Of a stretch of 64,000 nucleotides of DNA, positions 30,825 through 40,008 are shown in pieces. The notes under the pieces were generated by a model. That model saw only the letters and a program-made list of their open reading frames with translations, was not told the DNA's origin and searched no databases. Every line of letters begins with the position of its first letter. Position 1 is the first letter of the stretch. Source of the DNA: an uncultured bacterium (GTDB lineage: Bacteria; Pseudomonadota; Alphaproteobacteria; Sphingomonadales; Sphingomonadaceae); contig CALOGB020000221.1 in assembly GCA_942636505.2 (NCBI GenBank), positions 62,001 to 126,000 on the forward strand. Reading direction: 5' to 3'. Position numbers and translations under genes: made by a program.

Positions 30825-30919
30825 CGCAATGGCCCGGCCCTTCGAAGCTTATCCTGATACCACCGCCCGTGCTTCGTCACCGCTGGCCGGATCGTCGGGT
30901 ACTTCGAGCCAGTAAGCCT

Positions 30920-30971
30920 GGTCCCCGCGAAGGCGGGGATAGAGACTGGGCTCCCGCCTTCGCGGGAGAAC
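30920..30971. repeat. REP-like palindrome, type B, opposite orientation
   Basis: GTCCCCGCGAAGGCGGGG, a short loop containing GAGACTGGG, then CTCCCGCCTTCGCGGGAG. It lies in the 529-base gene-free gap 30689-31217, which otherwise shows only the repeats listed on either side. Confidence 0.85.
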
Positions 30972-31055
30972 AAGAAGGGCGTCGGATCGCGCACTAACGC
31001 ATGTTCGAAATAGAGCACTGGTTCCATCACCCACGCCACGCCCTCATTCCCCTTC

Positions 31056-31137
31056 CGTCATCCTGACGAAAGTCAGGACCCAGAGCCAAAAGCGCCGTAC
31101 CCCGTAACCCTGGGTCCCGACTTTCGTCAGGATGACG
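31056..31137. repeat. Paired palindrome, type D, copy 1
   Basis: CGTCATCCTGACGAAAGTCA followed by GGACCCAGAGCCA, then inverted CCTGGGTCCCGACTTTCGTC. The other copy lies at 56459-56540. Confidence 0.85.
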
Positions 31138-31217
31138 ACGCGCCCCCATAAAACCGCTGTCCTACACACCCCGATCCGGCATACCTGATCGGTCCTCTCT
31201 TCAGGCGAGGATCGACC

Positions 31218-31460
31218 ATGGCAAACGCACCCACTCCGGCCGATCCACGACCCTGCCACTTGGCCAAGCGCACGATCCCCGCCCCCAGGCCGCGCTACGA
31301 ACCCCCAATCCCCGATCATCTCCCAGACGCGGTCCGCCACGTCATGGCGTGGCAAGCGCATGTCGACGCCGGCCGGATCGGCACCCGCATCCCCGTATCG
31401 CCCGAGATCGCCGCCAACCGCGATCGCTGGACCGCGTTCGCCCGGACCATGCGCAAGTGA
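31218..31460 (+). CDS. Small protein of unknown function, first gene of a coupled trio
   Basis: 80 residues, Pro-rich at the N-terminus, then PIPDHLPDAVRHVMAWQAHVDAGRIGTRIPVSPEIAANRDRW. I do not recognise it. Its TGA overlaps the GTG of the next gene (GTGA), so the pair is translationally coupled. The preceding 31200 region has AGGCGAGGA as a likely ribosome-binding site. Confidence 0.6.
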   Translation: MANAPTPADPRPCHLAKRTIPAPRPRYEPPIPDHLPDAVRHVMAWQAHVDAGRIGTRIPVSPEIAANRDRWTAFARTMRK

Positions 31461-32773
31461 CCGCCGCTCTCCAGGAAAAGGGTGTCGACGCGCCGCCCAT
31501 CGACTCCTTCACGCGGCAAAATCGCCAGCGCATCGACGGCTGGTCCCCCGAGCGCCAGCGCGGCTTTCTCGAACGCATCGCCGAGGGCGCCACCGTCGAC
31601 GAGGCGACCGCCAGCGTCGGCCTGTCGCCCCGCGCCGCGTACAGCCTGCGCCGCCGTGCGGCGGGCGCGGCGTTCGCGCTCGGCTGGGACGCCGCCAAGC
31701 TCGTCGCGCGGCCGATCGTCGCCGAGGCGCTGTTCTGTCGCGCGATGGTCGGCCAGATCGAGCGTCTCACGAAGCCCGACGGCGACGTGATCGAACGCAA
31801 TCGCTTCGACAACCGCCTCGCCATGTCGCTGCTCGCCCGGCTCGATCGCCATGCCGAGGACAGCGAGACCACCAATGCCGCCGCACGCCTGATCGCGACC
31901 GAGTTCGACGCGTTCCTCGACCTCGTCGAGCGCGACGCCGGCCCGGCACGCGCCGGCCTGTTCCTCGGCGAGCGTGTCCGGTCGTCCGACGCAGGGGAGG
32001 GGATGGCGCCGATCGTGGCGCTGGCCCGTGCGGACCGCTGGCTTCGCAGCAACGCCGGCCTCGCGTCGGAGATCGACGTCGCCGATCTCGATCCCGCCGC
32101 CCGCGCCGGCTGGACCGCCGAGCAATGGGCGCGCGCCGAGGCCGCCGGGCTGCTCAGTCTCGCACCCGAACCTGTCGTCAAACCTGTGCCCCCGAAACCT
32201 GCGCCCCCGACACCTGCGCCAGCGTCTGCACTTTCTGCACTTCCGGACGTCGAACCGGGCGGACCCGACGGCGAATGTCCGGTCTGGTGGGACGAGTTCA
32301 CCAGTGCCTGGCGCACCCGCTTCCCGCCGCTGAGCGACTTCGACGAAGGCAATGGCGGCACTTTCGGCGACGACGGTTACAGCCGCGAATGTTCCCGGGA
32401 GGAGGCGATCATCCTCGATGCGCCGTACGACCGAGAGACCGCCGAGCGCGTCGTCGTCGAGGGCGCCGACCGCGACAGCTGGTTCATCGGCTATGCGGTG
32501 GGCTGCGGGCTGATCGAGGACGACGAGGTCGATGCGGTCGCCGCGACCGATATCGCGCGCGTCGCTGCGCTGGCCCGCAATTTCGATCCAGATCGCCCGA
32601 GAAAGCCTGAGCCCGAGCCTGGTAACGCCGCTTCATCCGGCGCCGGTCCCGGCCAGTCGCCCGGCCAATCGCACACCGCACCCAATCTGGCGCCGACGCC
32701 CGCGGACGCTGCACCCAAATCCGCCACCGGGCGTTCTCCCGCCATACGCATAGTCAACGGAGTACCCCCATGA
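31457..32773 (+). CDS. HTH-containing protein of unknown function
   Basis: 438 residues from GTG 31457. A helix-turn-helix-like segment near the N-terminus (FLERIAEGATVDEATASVGLSPRAAYSLRRRAAG) is the only recognisable motif. It is followed by a helical region (to about 220), a Pro-rich linker (EPVVKPVPPKPAPPTPAPA), a WW-containing acidic domain (CPVWWDEFTSAWRTRFPPLS) and a Pro/Gly-rich tail. It may bind DNA. It is coupled on both sides, with GTGA upstream and ATGA with the DUF3597 gene downstream. The longer frame starting at 31349 only overlaps the first gene and is not the start. Confidence 0.6.
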   Translation: MTAALQEKGVDAPPIDSFTRQNRQRIDGWSPERQRGFLERIAEGATVDEATASVGLSPRAAYSLRRRAAGAAFALGWDAAKLVARPIVAEALFCRAMVGQIERLTKPDGDVIERNRFDNRLAMSLLARLDRHAEDSETTNAAARLIATEFDAFLDLVERDAGPARAGLFLGERVRSSDAGEGMAPIVALARADRWLRSNAGLASEIDVADLDPAARAGWTAEQWARAEAAGLLSLAPEPVVKPVPPKPAPPTPAPASALSALPDVEPGGPDGECPVWWDEFTSAWRTRFPPLSDFDEGNGGTFGDDGYSRECSREEAIILDAPYDRETAERVVVEGADRDSWFIGYAVGCGLIEDDEVDAVAATDIARVAALARNFDPDRPRKPEPEPGNAASSGAGPGQSPGQSHTAPNLAPTPADAAPKSATGRSPAIRIVNGVPP

Positions 32774-33222
32774 GCATCTTCAGCAAGATCAAGTCCGCCA
32801 TCTTCGGTGAGCACGGCCCGCTCGGCAGCGGCCATTTCGGCACGCCCAAGGCAGCGCCCGCACCGGCACCCGCACCCGCGCCCGCACCGCAGACCACGGC
32901 CGCCCAGCCTGCACCGACGCCAGCCGCCCCGACTCCGCAGGCCGCGCCTGCCGCGCCCGCCCAGGCGGTCGATGTCGAGGCCGTCCTCTCGGGCATCGCC
33001 TCGAAGAAGGGCTCCGACCTCAACTGGCGCACCTCGATCGTCGATCTGATGAAGCTGCTTGATCTCGATTCGAGCCTCGACAACCGCAAGGAACTCGCCA
33101 CCGAGCTCGGCTATACCGGTGCGAAGGACGGCAGCGCCGAGATGAACATGTGGCTGATCAAGGCCGTGATGCGCGAGCTGGAGAAGAACGGCGGCACCGT
33201 GCCCGCCAACCTCAAGGATTGA
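32770..33222 (+). CDS. DUF3597 domain protein
   Basis: 150 residues. MSIFSKIKSAIFG at the N-terminus and the C-terminal VLSGIASKKGSDLNWRTSIVDLMKLLDLDSSLDNRKELATELGY are the DUF3597 hallmarks (LysM-associated in some proteins). They are joined by an Ala/Pro repeat linker (APAPAPAPAP). Function unknown. The ATG overlaps the upstream stop. Confidence 0.85.
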   Translation: MSIFSKIKSAIFGEHGPLGSGHFGTPKAAPAPAPAPAPAPQTTAAQPAPTPAAPTPQAAPAAPAQAVDVEAVLSGIASKKGSDLNWRTSIVDLMKLLDLDSSLDNRKELATELGYTGAKDGSAEMNMWLIKAVMRELEKNGGTVPANLKD

Positions 33223-33249
33223 TCCCCAATCTGAAATAGAGGGAGCGCA

Positions 33250-33275
33250 GGCGCCGGCAACCAAATGCCGGCGCC
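33250..33275 (+). terminator. Hairpin after DUF3597 gene
   Basis: A 10-base stem GGCGCCGGCA/TGCCGGCGCC with a 6-base loop lies 28 bases after the stop and has no clear T run. Confidence 0.5.
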
Positions 33276-33317
33276 GATCATTACGCCTTCAGTATCAACC
33301 CACTGAAAGGACACGAA

Positions 33318-33731
33318 ATGCGCGTTGCGATGCTGGGCCTGCTGGCCGCCTCCACCATGGTCGCCGGTTGCGTTGGCGACGGGGGCAGCCGCTACGGCGT
33401 CGACCCGCGCTATCGTTCCTACGACTATAACCGCGTCGACCCCGCCTACGGCGGCTACGACGCCGGCCGCTATTACCGTGACGATGCACGGTATCGCGAG
33501 CGCCGCCTGTCGCGCAACGACCGCGTCTATCGTGGCAATGACGGCCGGTATTATTGCCGCCGCAACGACGGCACCACTGGCCTGATCGTCGGCGGAGTCG
33601 CGGGCGGCGTGCTCGGCAACGTCATCGCCCCCGGTGGCTCGGGCTTGCTCGGCACCGTCCTCGGGGCGGCCGGCGGCGCGCTCGCAGGGCGTGCGGTGGA
33701 TCGCTCCAGCAACGACACCCGCTGCCGTTAA
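33318..33731 (+). CDS. Glycine-zipper lipoprotein
   Basis: 137 residues. The N-terminus MRVAMLGLLAASTMVAGC has the lipobox form with Cys18, so it is probably a lipoprotein. A Tyr/Arg/Asp-rich middle (PRYRSYDYNRVDPAYGGYDAGRYY) is followed by the glycine-zipper segment TGLIVGGVAGGVLGNVIAPGGSGLLGTVLGAAGGALAGRAVD, like the 2TM glycine zipper of outer-membrane proteins. It is monocistronic, with a hairpin after it. Confidence 0.75.
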   Translation: MRVAMLGLLAASTMVAGCVGDGGSRYGVDPRYRSYDYNRVDPAYGGYDAGRYYRDDARYRERRLSRNDRVYRGNDGRYYCRRNDGTTGLIVGGVAGGVLGNVIAPGGSGLLGTVLGAAGGALAGRAVDRSSNDTRCR

Positions 33732-33737
33732 ATCCCT

Positions 33738-33771
33738 CGACCGGCGTCGAAATATCGGCGCCGGTCGTTTT
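33738..33771 (+). terminator. Rho-independent terminator after the glycine-zipper gene
   Basis: A 9-base stem CGACCGGCG/CGCCGGTCG with a loop of about 11 bases, followed by TTTTAAATTAT. Confidence 0.75.
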
Positions 33772-34009
33772 AAATTATCGTGGCGAGCCACGACGCGCGC
33801 GAAAATAAAATCTGCGCTAATCGACGCAGTTCTTGACCCATTTTACCGGCAAGATTTGCAATTCCGGCGGTCTTGGCCCATATAGCGCTCAGCTACAGTC
33901 GCATATCGACGGTTCTTGGCGCTTTGCGGCACCTTTCTCCTTCTTTCCCTGCTCCGCGGCACGGGTCGCCCGAACGTCGGGTTACTCTCTACTAAGAAGG
34001 AGCCACTTC

Positions 34010-34222
34010 ATGGCTATCACCGGAACCGTCAAGTTTTTCAACGCCGACAAGGGCTATGGCTTCATCGCGCCGGATGGCGGCGGCAACGATGCATTCGTGC
34101 ACATCACTGCGGTTGAGCGCGCCGGCATGCCGACGCTGAACCAGAACCAGCGCGTCACCTACGAGCTCGAGCCCGACAAGCGTGGCAAGCAGTCGGCCGT
34201 GAACCTCCAGCCGGCCGATTGA
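34010..34222 (+). CDS. cspA: Cold-shock protein
   Basis: 70 residues, a single cold-shock domain. RNP1 is KGYGFI (14-19) and RNP2 is DAFVHI (27-32). It binds RNA and single-stranded DNA. The start ATG 34010 follows AGAAGGAG, a strong ribosome-binding site. The roughly 240 bases between the preceding terminator and the ATG would give a long leader, as is usual for csp mRNAs whose leader controls expression. A GC-rich hairpin follows. Confidence 0.93.
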   Translation: MAITGTVKFFNADKGYGFIAPDGGGNDAFVHITAVERAGMPTLNQNQRVTYELEPDKRGKQSAVNLQPAD

Positions 34223-34264
34223 TCTCGCTGGTGGATTACGATCCGCCAACCTGATCTCGGTTGC

Positions 34265-34293
34265 GATGCGGCGGCTATAATGGCCGCCGCATC
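34265..34293 (+). terminator. Hairpin after cspA
   Basis: An 11-base stem GATGCGGCGGC/GCCGCCGCATC with a 7-base loop. It is followed by ACCCCTTTG, with only a short T tract. Confidence 0.6.
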
Positions 34294-34327
34294 ACCCCTT
34301 TGAAATTTCCCGCAGGAGCGCACCAGC

Positions 34328-34558
34328 ATGGCCGATAATCCAGAATTTTACCGGGCCCGCGCTGATGAAGAGCGTCGCAACGGCGATGCCGCCCTCCTCG
34401 ACAACGTCCGCGATCGCTGCCGCCGCGCCGAAAAGGCCTGGGACGACATGGCCTCGCGCGCAGAACGCACCCAGATCCTCCGCGCCGCTCGTGAGGCTGC
34501 ACCTCCCGGTGGCGAGCGCATGATGATCGGCACCCCGTCGATGGTCCCCGCCGAATAG
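34328..34558 (+). CDS. Small helical protein of unknown function
   Basis: 76 residues, charged and predicted helical (NPEFYRARADEERRNGDAALLDNVRDRCRRAEKAWDDMASRAER). This type of short, Arg/Glu-rich protein is frequent in sphingomonads and without known function. It has no membrane segment. ATG 34328 follows GCAGGAG. A terminator follows directly. Confidence 0.65.
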   Translation: MADNPEFYRARADEERRNGDAALLDNVRDRCRRAEKAWDDMASRAERTQILRAAREAAPPGGERMMIGTPSMVPAE

Positions 34559-34592
34559 GCTGGATCTCCAAGGTTCGATTTGTTTTTAGTAG

Positions 34593-34626
34593 AACCCGGA
34601 TGCAGCGATGCACCCGGGTTTTTCTT
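34593..34626 (+). terminator. Rho-independent terminator
   Basis: An AACCCGG(A)TGCA/TGCA(C)CCGGGTT stem with GCGA loop, followed by TTTCTTTGTG. Confidence 0.8.
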
Positions 34627-34705
34627 TGTGTCTTTGTGCGAAACAACTTCTGAGGAACGTCAACTCCGAGGCCGCTTACGCAGCACCGTGGAAGGTTGCC
34701 GCAAC

Positions 34706-35680
34706 TTACTTCAGTGGCTTACCCGAATCCTTCCACCGGTCGAGGATCTGCGACTCTGGCGGTAGCATGTCGGAAGCAGCCGGTATTGCGGGTGTCTGAG
34801 TAGCAGGCTTGGCCTGCGCAACAGTCGCTACCACCGTAGCCGGCACTGGGACGGAGACAGCTCCAGCCGTGGCAGCTGCGATCATCTGCGGTGTGGGCGG
34901 CGCAATCGGTTGCACTGACATATGTGGCCCAGGCACCGGTTCACCACCGGCGTAACGCTGGCTAAACGCGGCCGAAGTACCCCAATACCCCTTCCACCGA
35001 TGAAAGAAATGCGCACCGACGACATCGGTCATCACCATGCTCCGGTTCCACGCAGGCGTCACAGCATAGGTATGATAGTGCGTCGCCAACCCAATCGGTG
35101 CGTAGACATAGCCGGCCAGCGCCATACCTGCCGCGCGCGCTGCGCGGACCCACGCCCCGCGCGCCGGCACCCGAGTCATCGCGCCGTCGCACGCGAAGCT
35201 AAACTGGCACCCTGCGTGTTCGGAGCCTTGGTAAACCACGCCGCACACCGTTCCCGGGAAGGCAGGATGCCGCGCACGATTGAGGACGACTTGCGCGACC
35301 GCCTGCTGGCCCACATCGGGTTCCGACGCCGCTTCGTAATAGATCGCCGCGGTGAGGCATTGCAGCGCGCGGTCGCGGTCCAGCGCCGATGCGCCTGCCA
35401 TCGAGAAAGGCCGTGCGGGGACGATGCCCGCGTCGAGCGTCGCACCGGCCGGGATTGGCAAATCCGGGAGGTCGATGGTCCCCGTAACACCAGCCGCAGG
35501 AGCGGCGATCTCCTGCTCGGCCAGCGTAGCGGCGGGGGCCGTGACCTGTACCGGAGAGGCGACGCTGGCGCGGTCGTTCGCCGCGTTCCGGGCCGATATC
35601 GCCCGGAGTGCGGCGTGGGCAGAGATTCCGGCGCCTATGATCAACAACGTGACGACCATCGCCGCCCAGATGCGCTTCAT
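34706..35680 (-). CDS. SleB-type cell wall hydrolase
   Basis: 324 residues from ATG 35680; a longer frame to 35809 is not conserved-looking. One N-terminal membrane segment (IWAAMVVTLLIIGAGISAHA) anchors it. The Hydrolase_2 domain (LTAAIYYEAASEPDVGQQAVAQVVLNRARHPAFP) carries the catalytic Glu in YYEAASEP, and CGVVYQGSEHAGCQFSFACDG follows. It should cleave peptidoglycan in the periplasm. A Pro/Ala-rich tail ends it. It is near, but probably not in, the operon with the M16 peptidase (144 bases). Confidence 0.85.
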   Translation of the reverse strand: MKRIWAAMVVTLLIIGAGISAHAALRAISARNAANDRASVASPVQVTAPAATLAEQEIAAPAAGVTGTIDLPDLPIPAGATLDAGIVPARPFSMAGASALDRDRALQCLTAAIYYEAASEPDVGQQAVAQVVLNRARHPAFPGTVCGVVYQGSEHAGCQFSFACDGAMTRVPARGAWVRAARAAGMALAGYVYAPIGLATHYHTYAVTPAWNRSMVMTDVVGAHFFHRWKGYWGTSAAFSQRYAGGEPVPGPHMSVQPIAPPTPQMIAAATAGAVSVPVPATVVATVAQAKPATQTPAIPAASDMLPPESQILDRWKDSGKPLK

Positions 35681-35824
35681 CAACCGAACCGTCTGCAACC
35701 TAACGCGCAATCGCTTTCCTCGTACCTGCCTGTCGAGCCGTGCATAGCCGATCTGGCCGGACCGATCGCGCACGGATTCAGTCCGTCCCACCGCGGGACG
35801 GACGGTCACCGTAGCAACAAGCGC

Positions 35825-38656
35825 TTACCGTAAGGTTGCGGTGTCGAGCTTGAGCGCGGCCTCGGGGATGACCTCGACGTTCGGATAGGCTTTGCGCAGC
35901 GGTTCGATGAACTGCTTGGCATCACCGACCACGACGATGCTCGCCGCCTTCGGGTCGAGCAGCGCGACGGCCGCCGCCTGCACGGCCGCCGGATCGACCG
36001 CGCCGACCGCACCGGTATAGCGTTGCAGTTCGCCGAGCGGCACGCCGTTCTGGACATACGCGCCGAGGATACCGGCAACGCCCGACGTCGTCTCGATCCC
36101 GCGCCCGAAATTGCCGACGAGCACGGCCTTGCGCGTGTCGAGTTCCGCGGCGGGCACGGGGGACGTCCCCATCCGCGTCATTTCGGCGGCGATCAGCGTC
36201 ACTACTTCGGCTGCCGTCGGGTTCTTGGTCTGCGTCCGCGCCGCGACCGTGCCCTGCGTCTTTCCCGCATCAAGTCCGCTGCCCGCGCCGTACGCAAGCC
36301 CGCGCTTGATCCGAATTTCCTGGTTCAACCTCGACGAGAAGCCGCCGCCAAGGACGGTGTTGCCGACCGCCAGTGGATAATAGCGCGTGTCCGACCGTGC
36401 GATCGCCGGCCGCGCGACGACCACGCCAGCCTGACCTGCTTCGGGCATGTCGACCACGATCACGCGCGGCTTAGGATACACGACCTCGGCTACAGCAGCC
36501 GGAGCCCCGCCGACGGATTTCCAAGAACCGAACTGCGCCTCCGCCAACGCCTTCGCCCGCACCGCGGTAACGTCGCCGACCATGATCAGCGTCGCCTGGC
36601 CCGGCTGGAAACTCCGCGCATACGCCGCCGTGATGTCGGCTCGCGAGATTGCCTTCAGCGATAGCGGCGTGCCCCCGTTAGGCGCGCCATAGGGCGATGC
36701 CCCCAGCACCGCGCGATCCGCAACCAGACCCGCGACTTGGGCCGGATCCTTCAACGCCAGCGTCACCGCGTCGACCTGCTGCGTTCGCGCGCGCTCGATC
36801 TCCTCGGGCGCAAACGCCGGGTTGATCGCGACATCCGCGAGGATCGCCATCGCCGGCGCGAGCTGGTCCGACTTCACCGTCACATCGACCGCCGCGCCAT
36901 CGCTGCCGGCCGAGCTACCGATTGCTCCACCAAGCCCCTCGACCGCACGCGCGATCTGTGTCGCCGAGCGTGTCTTCGTGCCCTTGGTGAGCAGGTCCGC
37001 CGACAGGCTGCTGACACCCGCGCGGTTCGCGGGATCGGTCGCCGCACCACCCGCGGTAACGAGATACGCGGTGACGATCGGCAGGTCGTGCCGCTCCACC
37101 GTCACCAGCCGCATGCCGTTCGCGAGACGCGTTTCGACCGGCTGAGGGATCGTCGGCGATACCGGTGCGCTTGGCGCTGGCGGCTGGACGCGCTGCCCTT
37201 CCGACGCAGGCGTCACGATCTCGATATTCGCTGGCGCCTTCAGGTCGGCAACCTGCACCGTCGGCGCAACCGTGATCGTATCCGGGACACCGCCCGCAGG
37301 CTTGGCCGAAAGCGGCATGTACCGGATCGTCGCCGACTGGTTGTCGCCGAGGTATTTCCGCGCAACCCGCTGGATATCCGCCGCCGTTACCCGCGCGATG
37401 GCCGCCAATTGCTTGTCAGCCGCCTGAGGATCGCCATCGACCAGCACTGCAGACGCCAGCGTGCTTGCCTTGCCCTCGGCCGTCTCGCGCGACTGGATCG
37501 ACTGGGTCAGGATCTCGTTCTTCGCCTCGGCCAGTTCGGCGGTGGTCACCGGCGCATCGCGGAACCGGGCGATCTCGCGCTTCAGTGCAGCCTCGCCCGC
37601 CTCGACCGTCTTGCCGCCCGCGAGGATCGCGTAGACGACCATGTTGCCCGTCGCCTGCTTGGTGTCGAGGAACGCCTCCGCCGACTGCGCAAGCTGGTCG
37701 CGGTACACGACGCTCTCGTACAGCCGCGAACTCTCGCCGGTCGCCAGCACCGCCTTCAGCACCGTCAATGCGGCGATATCCGCATCCCGGTCGGCCGGCA
37801 CATGATAGCTGACCAGCACCGCGGGCAACGGCGTATTCGGCTCGAACACGGTGCGCGTTACCGCTTTCGTCCGCACGGGCTCGGCCACCGTCACGCGCGG
37901 GATTGCTGCGCTCGGCTTCTTTATGCCCGCGAAATACTGGTCGACCCAGCCGTTCAACTGCGCTGGATCGAAATTGCCCGAGACGACGAGGATCGCATTG
38001 TCCGGCCGATAATAAGTAGCGTGGAACGCCCGGACGTCGTCGATCCCGGCGGCTTCCAGATTTTCCAGGCTGCCGATCGTCCCACGCGCATAGGGATGCG
38101 TGGAATAAGCAATCGCCGGATAATAGAGCGAGAACAGCTTGCCGTACGGCCGCGAGAGCGTGCTCTGGCGCAGTTCCTCCTTCACCACGTCGCGCTCCGA
38201 GCCGAAGCTCTTGGGCTCGACGACGAGGCTCGCCATCCGATCGGCCTCCGCGAACAACAGTCGCTGGAGGTGGTTGGCCGGGATCACCTCGTAATAATTG
38301 GTATAGTCGTCGTTGGTCGACGCATTGTTGTAGCCGCCGACATCCTCGGTCAGCCGGTCCATCTGCTCCGACACCAGGTTACGCGTCGACTTGAACATGA
38401 GGTGCTCGAACATGTGCGCGAACCCGGACTTGCCCTTGGGGTCGTCCTTCGAGCCGACGTCGTACCACACCTGCACCGACACGTTCGGCGTGCCGGTGTC
38501 GCGGATCGCATACACGCGCAGGCCATTGGGCAGCGTGCGCTCGGTATAGGCGAGCGGCTTCACCGAAACCTGCGTCGGGGCAGGTGGGGTTTGCGCCCCC
38601 ACCGCTACCGGGAAAGAAGCTGCGGTCAGCAGCAAAGCGGAGCGGAGGAGGCGCAT
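35825..38656 (-). CDS. M16 family zinc metallopeptidase (two-domain, exported)
   Basis: 943 residues from ATG 38656, giving a clean signal peptide (MRLLRSALLLTAASFPVAVGAQ). The inverted zinc motif HxxEH is His81, Glu84, His85 in FAHMFEHLMF, with the distal Glu in ERDVVKEELRQ. The second M16 half lacks the HxxEH, as usual in fused pairs. It should degrade peptides in the periplasm. It ends a long minus-strand series and starts 8 bases after the small membrane gene upstream. Confidence 0.92.
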   Translation of the reverse strand: MRLLRSALLLTAASFPVAVGAQTPPAPTQVSVKPLAYTERTLPNGLRVYAIRDTGTPNVSVQVWYDVGSKDDPKGKSGFAHMFEHLMFKSTRNLVSEQMDRLTEDVGGYNNASTNDDYTNYYEVIPANHLQRLLFAEADRMASLVVEPKSFGSERDVVKEELRQSTLSRPYGKLFSLYYPAIAYSTHPYARGTIGSLENLEAAGIDDVRAFHATYYRPDNAILVVSGNFDPAQLNGWVDQYFAGIKKPSAAIPRVTVAEPVRTKAVTRTVFEPNTPLPAVLVSYHVPADRDADIAALTVLKAVLATGESSRLYESVVYRDQLAQSAEAFLDTKQATGNMVVYAILAGGKTVEAGEAALKREIARFRDAPVTTAELAEAKNEILTQSIQSRETAEGKASTLASAVLVDGDPQAADKQLAAIARVTAADIQRVARKYLGDNQSATIRYMPLSAKPAGGVPDTITVAPTVQVADLKAPANIEIVTPASEGQRVQPPAPSAPVSPTIPQPVETRLANGMRLVTVERHDLPIVTAYLVTAGGAATDPANRAGVSSLSADLLTKGTKTRSATQIARAVEGLGGAIGSSAGSDGAAVDVTVKSDQLAPAMAILADVAINPAFAPEEIERARTQQVDAVTLALKDPAQVAGLVADRAVLGASPYGAPNGGTPLSLKAISRADITAAYARSFQPGQATLIMVGDVTAVRAKALAEAQFGSWKSVGGAPAAVAEVVYPKPRVIVVDMPEAGQAGVVVARPAIARSDTRYYPLAVGNTVLGGGFSSRLNQEIRIKRGLAYGAGSGLDAGKTQGTVAARTQTKNPTAAEVVTLIAAEMTRMGTSPVPAAELDTRKAVLVGNFGRGIETTSGVAGILGAYVQNGVPLGELQRYTGAVGAVDPAAVQAAAVALLDPKAASIVVVGDAKQFIEPLRKAYPNVEVIPEAALKLDTATLR

Positions 38657-38664
38657 CGGGATCC

Positions 38665-38862
38665 TTACTTGTTGCGGTTCGCGAACAGCACCGCACCCGC
38701 GATCGCCGCCGAGCCGATGCCGACGCCCAGCCCAATCTTCGCGAGCGGCCAGCTCTTTGCCTTCTCCGCGGCGTTGTGCGCGGCGGCTTCGGCCTGCAGC
38801 TTCGCCTCCTTCGCGGCGGCGAGGATTTCGTTCGGGGTATCGCTGTCGATCTTGATGGTCAC
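38665..38862 (-). CDS. Small single-pass membrane protein
   Basis: 65 residues: a helical, Ala/Lys/Glu-rich N-terminal part ([25 protein letters not shown]), then a hydrophobic helix ([19 protein letters not shown]). Unknown function. The ATG at 38862 overlaps the tgt stop by 4 bases. The M16 gene starts 8 bases downstream, so the order tgt, small protein, peptidase is one transcript. Confidence 0.65.
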   Translation of the reverse strand: MTIKIDSDTPNEILAAAKEAKLQAEAAAHNAAEKAKSWPLAKIGLGVGIGSAAIAGAVLFANRNK

Positions 38863-40007
38863 TTGGGCTCTCCTTCACTCTTCCGGGCATACATCGCCCG
38901 GAAATCATTCGCGAACTGCGTCAGCGTGCCCGAGGCGATCGCCGCCCGCAGATCCGCCATCAGCGTTTCGTAGAACCAGATGTTATGCTCCGTCATGAGC
39001 ATTGCGCCAAGCATTTCGCCCGACCGTACCAGATGATGCAGATACGCCCGGCCCCAGGTCGCGCAGACCGGGCAGGGGCAGGCGGGATCGAGTGGCCCCA
39101 TGTCCTCGGCGAACTTCGCGTTTCGGATGTTGATCGGGCCGGTCCGCGTGAACGCCTGACCGGTCCGCCCCGACCTTGTCGGCATCACGCAATCGAACAT
39201 GTCGATCCCGCGCTCGACCGCGCCGACGATGTCGTCCGGCTTGCCGACCCCCATCAGATAGCGCGGCTTGTCGACCGGCAACTGGTCCGGCGCGAAGTCG
39301 AGGCACCCGAACATCGCCTCCTGGCCCTCGCCGACCGCGAGCCCGCCGACCGCATAGCCATCGAAGCCGATATCGATCAGCGCATCCGCCGACGACTTGC
39401 GGAAGCCCTCGTTCAGCGCACCCTGCTGAATCCCGAAGATCGCGTTGTTCTCGGCATGATCTTCGCCTGCATCGAACGCGGCGCGCGACCGCTTCGCCCA
39501 GCGCATCGATCGCTCCATCGCCGCCGCTTGGACTTCCCGCGTGGACGTCGTCGGCACCAGTTCGTCGAACGCCATGACGATGTTCGAACCGAGCAGCCGC
39601 TGGATCTCGATCGACCGCTCGGGGCTCAGCAGATGCCGCGTGCCGTCGAGGTGCGACTTGAACGACACGCCTTCCTCTGAACGCTTGGTCAGGTCGGCGA
39701 GGCTCATCACCTGATAGCCGCCAGAGTCGGTGAGGATCGGCTTCGACCAGCCCGAAAACGTGTGCAGACCACCCAGCCGCGCGACCCGCTCGGCACCCGG
39801 GCGCAGCATCAGGTGATAGGTGTTGCCGAGGATGATGTCCGCACCCGCACCGACCACGTCGGCGGGCTTCATCCCCTTGACGGTCGCGGCGGTGCCGACC
39901 GGCATGAACGCGGGCGTGCGGATGTCGCCGCGCTGCATCGCGATGACGCCGGTGCGTGCCTTGCCGTCGGTGGCGGAGATGGTGAAGTCGAAGCGGGGAC
40001 GAGTCAT
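38859..40007 (-). CDS. tgt: tRNA-guanine(34) transglycosylase
   Basis: 382 residues, inserts preQ1 at position 34 of GUN tRNAs. [11 protein letters not shown] (94-104) carries the first catalytic Asp. [20 protein letters not shown] is the second Asp and substrate motif. The zinc site is CPCPVCATW plus the later His in the C-terminal part. It acts before QueA in queuosine synthesis, and the EF-hand gene and queA lie directly upstream on the same strand. It overlaps the small membrane gene by 4 bases. Confidence 0.97.
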   Translation of the reverse strand: MTRPRFDFTISATDGKARTGVIAMQRGDIRTPAFMPVGTAATVKGMKPADVVGAGADIILGNTYHLMLRPGAERVARLGGLHTFSGWSKPILTDSGGYQVMSLADLTKRSEEGVSFKSHLDGTRHLLSPERSIEIQRLLGSNIVMAFDELVPTTSTREVQAAAMERSMRWAKRSRAAFDAGEDHAENNAIFGIQQGALNEGFRKSSADALIDIGFDGYAVGGLAVGEGQEAMFGCLDFAPDQLPVDKPRYLMGVGKPDDIVGAVERGIDMFDCVMPTRSGRTGQAFTRTGPINIRNAKFAEDMGPLDPACPCPVCATWGRAYLHHLVRSGEMLGAMLMTEHNIWFYETLMADLRAAIASGTLTQFANDFRAMYARKSEGEPK

Positions 40008-40008
40008 A

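Noticed and set aside
31349..31456. 5' extension of the HTH-containing protein (31349 start)
   Set aside because: It overlaps the coupled upstream gene over most of its length; GTG 31457 gives the GTGA junction.
36737..38998. 753-aa plus-strand ORF antisense to the M16 peptidase
   Set aside because: Arg-rich reverse frame without signatures; the peptidase has its HxxEH motif and signal peptide.
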